The notes under the pieces are model-generated. The model saw nothing but the letters and a program-made list of their open reading frames with translations. It ran no database searches and was not told the origin of the DNA. Shown piece after piece: positions 60,801-64,000 of a stretch of 64,000 nt of DNA; the stretch's first letter is position 1; each line of letters starts with the position of its first letter. The stretch covers positions 22,104,960 to 22,168,959 of the forward strand of contig NC_092563.1 of assembly GCF_037975245.1 (NCBI RefSeq). The letters are read 5' to 3'. Source of the stretch: Apostichopus japonicus. Lineage: Eukaryota > Echinodermata > Holothuroidea > Aspidochirotida > Stichopodidae. Made by a program: the position numbers and the translations under genes.

Positions 60801-62876
60801 TGAATGCCATGGCATTGCCTCAATTCCTTATACTGTTTTTTAAATTTGATCACTTGAGAATAATCACATGAGTCCTAATGCAATAAGATGCTCCTGAATG
60901 CCTACCCCCCCCCCCCAAATCTTCTATACTTCTGGTTGATCTTACTTATATCAAATAGTAACAAACAAAATACATTTTTTTCCTCAACAATATAACAATA
61001 TAATTATGAGTTTCTCCTACTCAAGCTCTTCCAATTATTCTGTTTAATTTTTTTTTTATCTTTCTGAAGTCAATTACATGATCTAATATGACCCTGTTAC
61101 TATGAATTTCCATTTCACAAGTTATTTAAGTACTACCCTTTTTGAATTAGTCTATAAAGTTTGCTGCTGTTAATGGATTAATTTGATCACTAATTTTCTC
61201 CAACCTCCACCCATGTCTACCCACCCCCCTTCTCCCACACCCCACATATCCCCAAAACACACATATCCACAGCACAAGACCACGTCCTGTACATCATGAA
61301 ATAAAATAAAAAACAGTATTTATGTTTCATGGGTTTTGAAATTCATGAAAAGTATAGGGCAGCGAGGGAGAATCTTGATTACCTGTAACGACTTGCCCAG
61401 CAATAATTAGTTGTGACCAAGAAGATATCTCGTTGTAACTGCTAACGACAGATTAAAGGACCTCTTTGCCCACCCACCTACCCTTTCCCATATCACTCAA
61501 ACTAACCTTACTATAGTACACCAATGTGTTTCCAACCATTACCACATCTTCTCAATTTAACCTTTGTATATTTTATATCCCTTCACTTTTTTGGCTATTT
61601 TATGTATAAAGTTTTTGTGCCAATAGCAACAATTTTGAAATGTTTATCAGTCCCTTCATAAAACCAGACACAAATGTGCATAGCTGCCAAGGGAAGAAAG
61701 TCCTATATAAATGAAGAAAAAAATAATAGCTTGGCACCTTCACTACCTAACAACGGAATAATGCACCAAAATCCAACCTGCAACAGATAATCACACAACG
61801 ACCCTCCTATCAAATTCACCTTCGTCGAAATGGCGAATACAAGAACATTTTGAAGAAATGGAGACCAACTCTGCTTTACAATTTCAGAAACAATATGTAC
61901 CTCTTGCCCACTTCCTTGGTTACTTCACAATTATTGCTCTAGGTAACAGATAAAATTTTCTTCTCAAAGCCATAAAAAATGTCACAAAAATAAACTGTTA
62001 GAACTAACATCCACTAATCTTGTCAAAACCAAGTCTTTACTAAAAGAAAAGTGAACTCCTGCATAATAATAATAATATAATATTTTTCCTACTTCTCTGT
62101 GATCTTCCTGTACAAGTTGTTTGCTGTCAAATTGTTTTTTCTTTTCTTTTTTTCTAGGATTTTGTTTTTGGGGTGGGGGTCGATGGGGTGTCTTTAAGTT
62201 TTGTTTTCATTTTTATCTTTTTTAGTTGTTTTCGCTTTGATATCGACACTACAAATTTTCCATCGTCTTGCTTTTTCTCCTGTCACAGTATGACAACATC
62301 AATAACATTTTTTTAAGCTTTTTACTATGCTAAGAAAAAACCAATCATTCCTGGTTTACTTCCTTACCAAACAAACCCATCCACCCCTTCCTACGCCTCC
62401 TTTCTTCCAAAACAAAAATCTTTACCGAATAGTTAAAAAAAAATCATCGAGAGAAAAAGATTTGATATAAACAATAATTGCATTGTTGACAAGGCTGACA
62501 GTGTGAAAGTAGACGTGTTTGATTACTATCCGCTTCACTTTGAGATTAGAAACACATTAACACTGAATAAACAGACTCTCTTTGAGTGAATTTCAGATTG
62601 GAATCACGGTAAACACTTTTAATCGACTCAAATCTCCTTATTTTGCTCATTTCAGTACATCCATACACATCACAAATCATGAAACCGAACTAACAGCAAT
62701 ACTTTTTTTCTCTCTCCTTAATCAAAGAACAGCTGATTTTCTAGATTACTTCTAAAGTCTTGTCTGTTTACCAATTTCACAGTCTTCTTTGTTGGTTTTC
62801 TTGTCCCCCAACCAATCTTGTCGCTTTCATAAATTAAACCGAGATAATACAGGCACTTTTTGTCTCTTCTTTTGAC
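57827..62876. other. Convergent intergenic region, second copy of the duplication
   Basis: About 5 kb matching 1646-6646, with scattered substitutions and indels, mostly in homopolymers (poly-G near 58037, poly-C near 58991, 60351 and 60905). A larger difference lies at about 62330-62425, where unrelated C-rich sequence replaces part of copy a (about 6155-6215). Confidence 0.8.
58158..58163 (+). terminator. Candidate poly(A) signal of MCAT_b
   Basis: AATAAA about 335 bp after the stop codon, same place as in copy a. Confidence 0.4.
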
Positions 62877-63017
62877 TCAGTTCTTTTCCCCTCTCTTAGA
62901 GTTATCCTTTTTATGCTTCTTCTTTAACCTTTTGTTAACAGAGTTACTATTTTGACTGCCATTGTTATTATTGTCTCCACCACTGCTGCCACTCTGGGTT
63001 GAGTTGCCACCGCTATT
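62877..63017 (-). pseudogene. TENT4: TENT4 copy b, 3' end of last exon, cut by a transposon
   Basis: Counterpart of 6647-6787. On the minus strand it reads NSGGNSTQSGSSG, then KKKHKKDNSKRGEKN and TGA at 62877-62879, the basic C terminus. At 63017 the match to copy a stops and a hAT-like element begins. The rest of the gene, if present, lies beyond the window, so it cannot be said whether the copy works. Confidence 0.8.
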
Positions 63018-64000
63018 TAGGCTTGCACGGTAAACCGGTTTTAGTACCGAAACCGGTTTTTTCCGACCGAATTTCGGTACTATTTTTTATTTTAAGAAAA
63101 CCGAAAAACCGAAAAAACCGGAAAAACCGAAATGTGAATTGCCAATACTGGAAAAAAATCAAAGTTTGTTGCCTTTGGTTTCTCCTATTTACTGTTCTTT
63201 TTGCGATATGAAAGTAAATTGCAACAAGAGAAAGCTTTTCTGATAGACGACATTGTCAGCTACGATAGGCACACGCCATAACCAGTGCTTGAGGGTGGAT
63301 AGCTAGGCCTAACATTAGGCTATGCAGCCCTAATATGCGTGCATCAGTTAGGTGACCTTGTAGTATTGAACTGACCTTGGTGGCCAACGTTAGTAGTTGT
63401 GAGAAGTACACACTCAAACGACGAGATGCAGTTCAAAATAAATTGTTTTATCCAACGTGTTTGTCCTCTTTGTGTTGTTCTTATTATTTAACCTCAATTT
63501 AACAGTAGAGGTTATGGAGAAAATCTTTTCAAACACAATGATCACAGTTCGTGTTCAAAAACTGAACGTTAAAACTTGAAAGGTACATTGCGCAATCCAA
63601 AATACCATACGACATGTACAGTCGCAGGGGGGGGGGGCTCTGAGTTTAACAACTAAGATGCAACAAGTAACATTAGATCAATCACGGGGGGGGGGGCTCT
63701 GAGTTTAACAACTAAGACGCAACAAGTAACATTAGAACAATCACGGGGGGGGGGGGCTCTGAGTTTAACAACTAAGATGCAACAAGTAACATCAGAACAA
63801 TCACAGTCCATTGTTCACAAGAGACACCTGGCGTCAGGCTTGAGCAAGGAAAATTAAAGGAGTAAAAATGTTGCATACATTGGTGGAAATTACAGATGTT
63901 GCTGTTGGGACAATTCTTCTTGTACGCTAATAGATTTAATTTTCTTTGTAAGTTTCCTTTAAACATTTCTTCTTATCAGTTTTCAGACAAGGCGTCTCTC
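63018..64000. mobile_element. hAT-like element inside the TENT4_b last exon (partial)
   Basis: Begins TAGGCTTGCACGGTAAACCG, followed by repeated ACCGGTTT/AACCGAAA words, similar in design to the ATCGG-rich end of the element at 9345. The 8 bp before it, CCGCTATT (63010-63017), should recur after its right end, which is outside the window. Contains a ~59-bp tandem repeat at 63627-63810. Confidence 0.75.
63627..63810 (+). repeat. ~59-bp tandem repeat with poly(G) starts
   Basis: Three copies of CTCTGAGTTTAACAACTAAG followed by ATGCAACAAGTAACAT, preceded each time by a poly(G) run. Confidence 0.92.

Overview
This is a stretch of animal nuclear DNA. Genes are split into small exons by large AT-rich introns with GT/AG ends, and the intergenic DNA is packed with DNA transposons, MITEs, satellites and long poly(C)/poly(G) runs. 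The closest recognisable proteins are animal mitochondrial malonyl-CoA:ACP transacylase (MCAT), the non-canonical poly(A) polymerase TENT4 (PAPD5/PAPD7) and paraplegin (SPG7). A marine invertebrate deuterostome, perhaps an echinoderm, fits the overall character, but that placement is an inference and not proven here.

Layout: (1) Positions 1-1645 hold the last two exons of one MCAT copy (MCAT_a, + strand). A TENT4 gene (TENT4_a, - strand) converges on it; its recognised exons run from 19446 down to 6647. (2) Upstream of TENT4_a on the same strand lie exons of the N-terminal part of paraplegin (20543-30288), with two doubtful 5' exons at 43386-43502 and 49424-49466. The rest of paraplegin and the first TENT4 exons are not seen, so the two genes appear joined by a deletion or rearrangement near a minisatellite at 19.95-20.5 kb. 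(3) A second, nearly complete MCAT copy (MCAT_b) lies at 52.9-57.8 kb, followed by the 3' end of a second TENT4 copy (TENT4_b, 62877-63017). Positions 1-6787 and 56177-63017 are near-identical, introns included, so an MCAT-TENT4 unit is present twice at a spacing of about 56 kb.

TENT4_a looks dead. A 1.25-kb TTAA-flanked transposon sits inside a coding exon. The second catalytic aspartate of the D-x-D motif reads Tyr. One exon needs a frameshift at an A6 run, and the last exon carries an in-frame TGA. TENT4_b is also interrupted in its last exon by a hAT-like element that runs off the window.

The transposon content is unusually readable because many elements keep exact target-site duplications: hAT elements at 9345-13749, 34785-35995, 43942-45132 and 47802-48842 (8-bp duplications), a further hAT-like one at 24005-27400, and two copies of a TTAA element. 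A 9.7-kb foldback-type element (30767-40465) has a 9-bp duplication and kilobase inverted arms made of a ~179-bp satellite; most units carry the CRE palindrome TGACGTCA. Other unexplained structures are a GGTAAA/TTTACC hairpin array (24.1-26.2 kb), a motif GTTAACGTATGTTATG..GGACACC recurring about every 180 bp (28.08-29.04 kb), and a sequence with a U2 snRNA-like 5' end (47086-47270).
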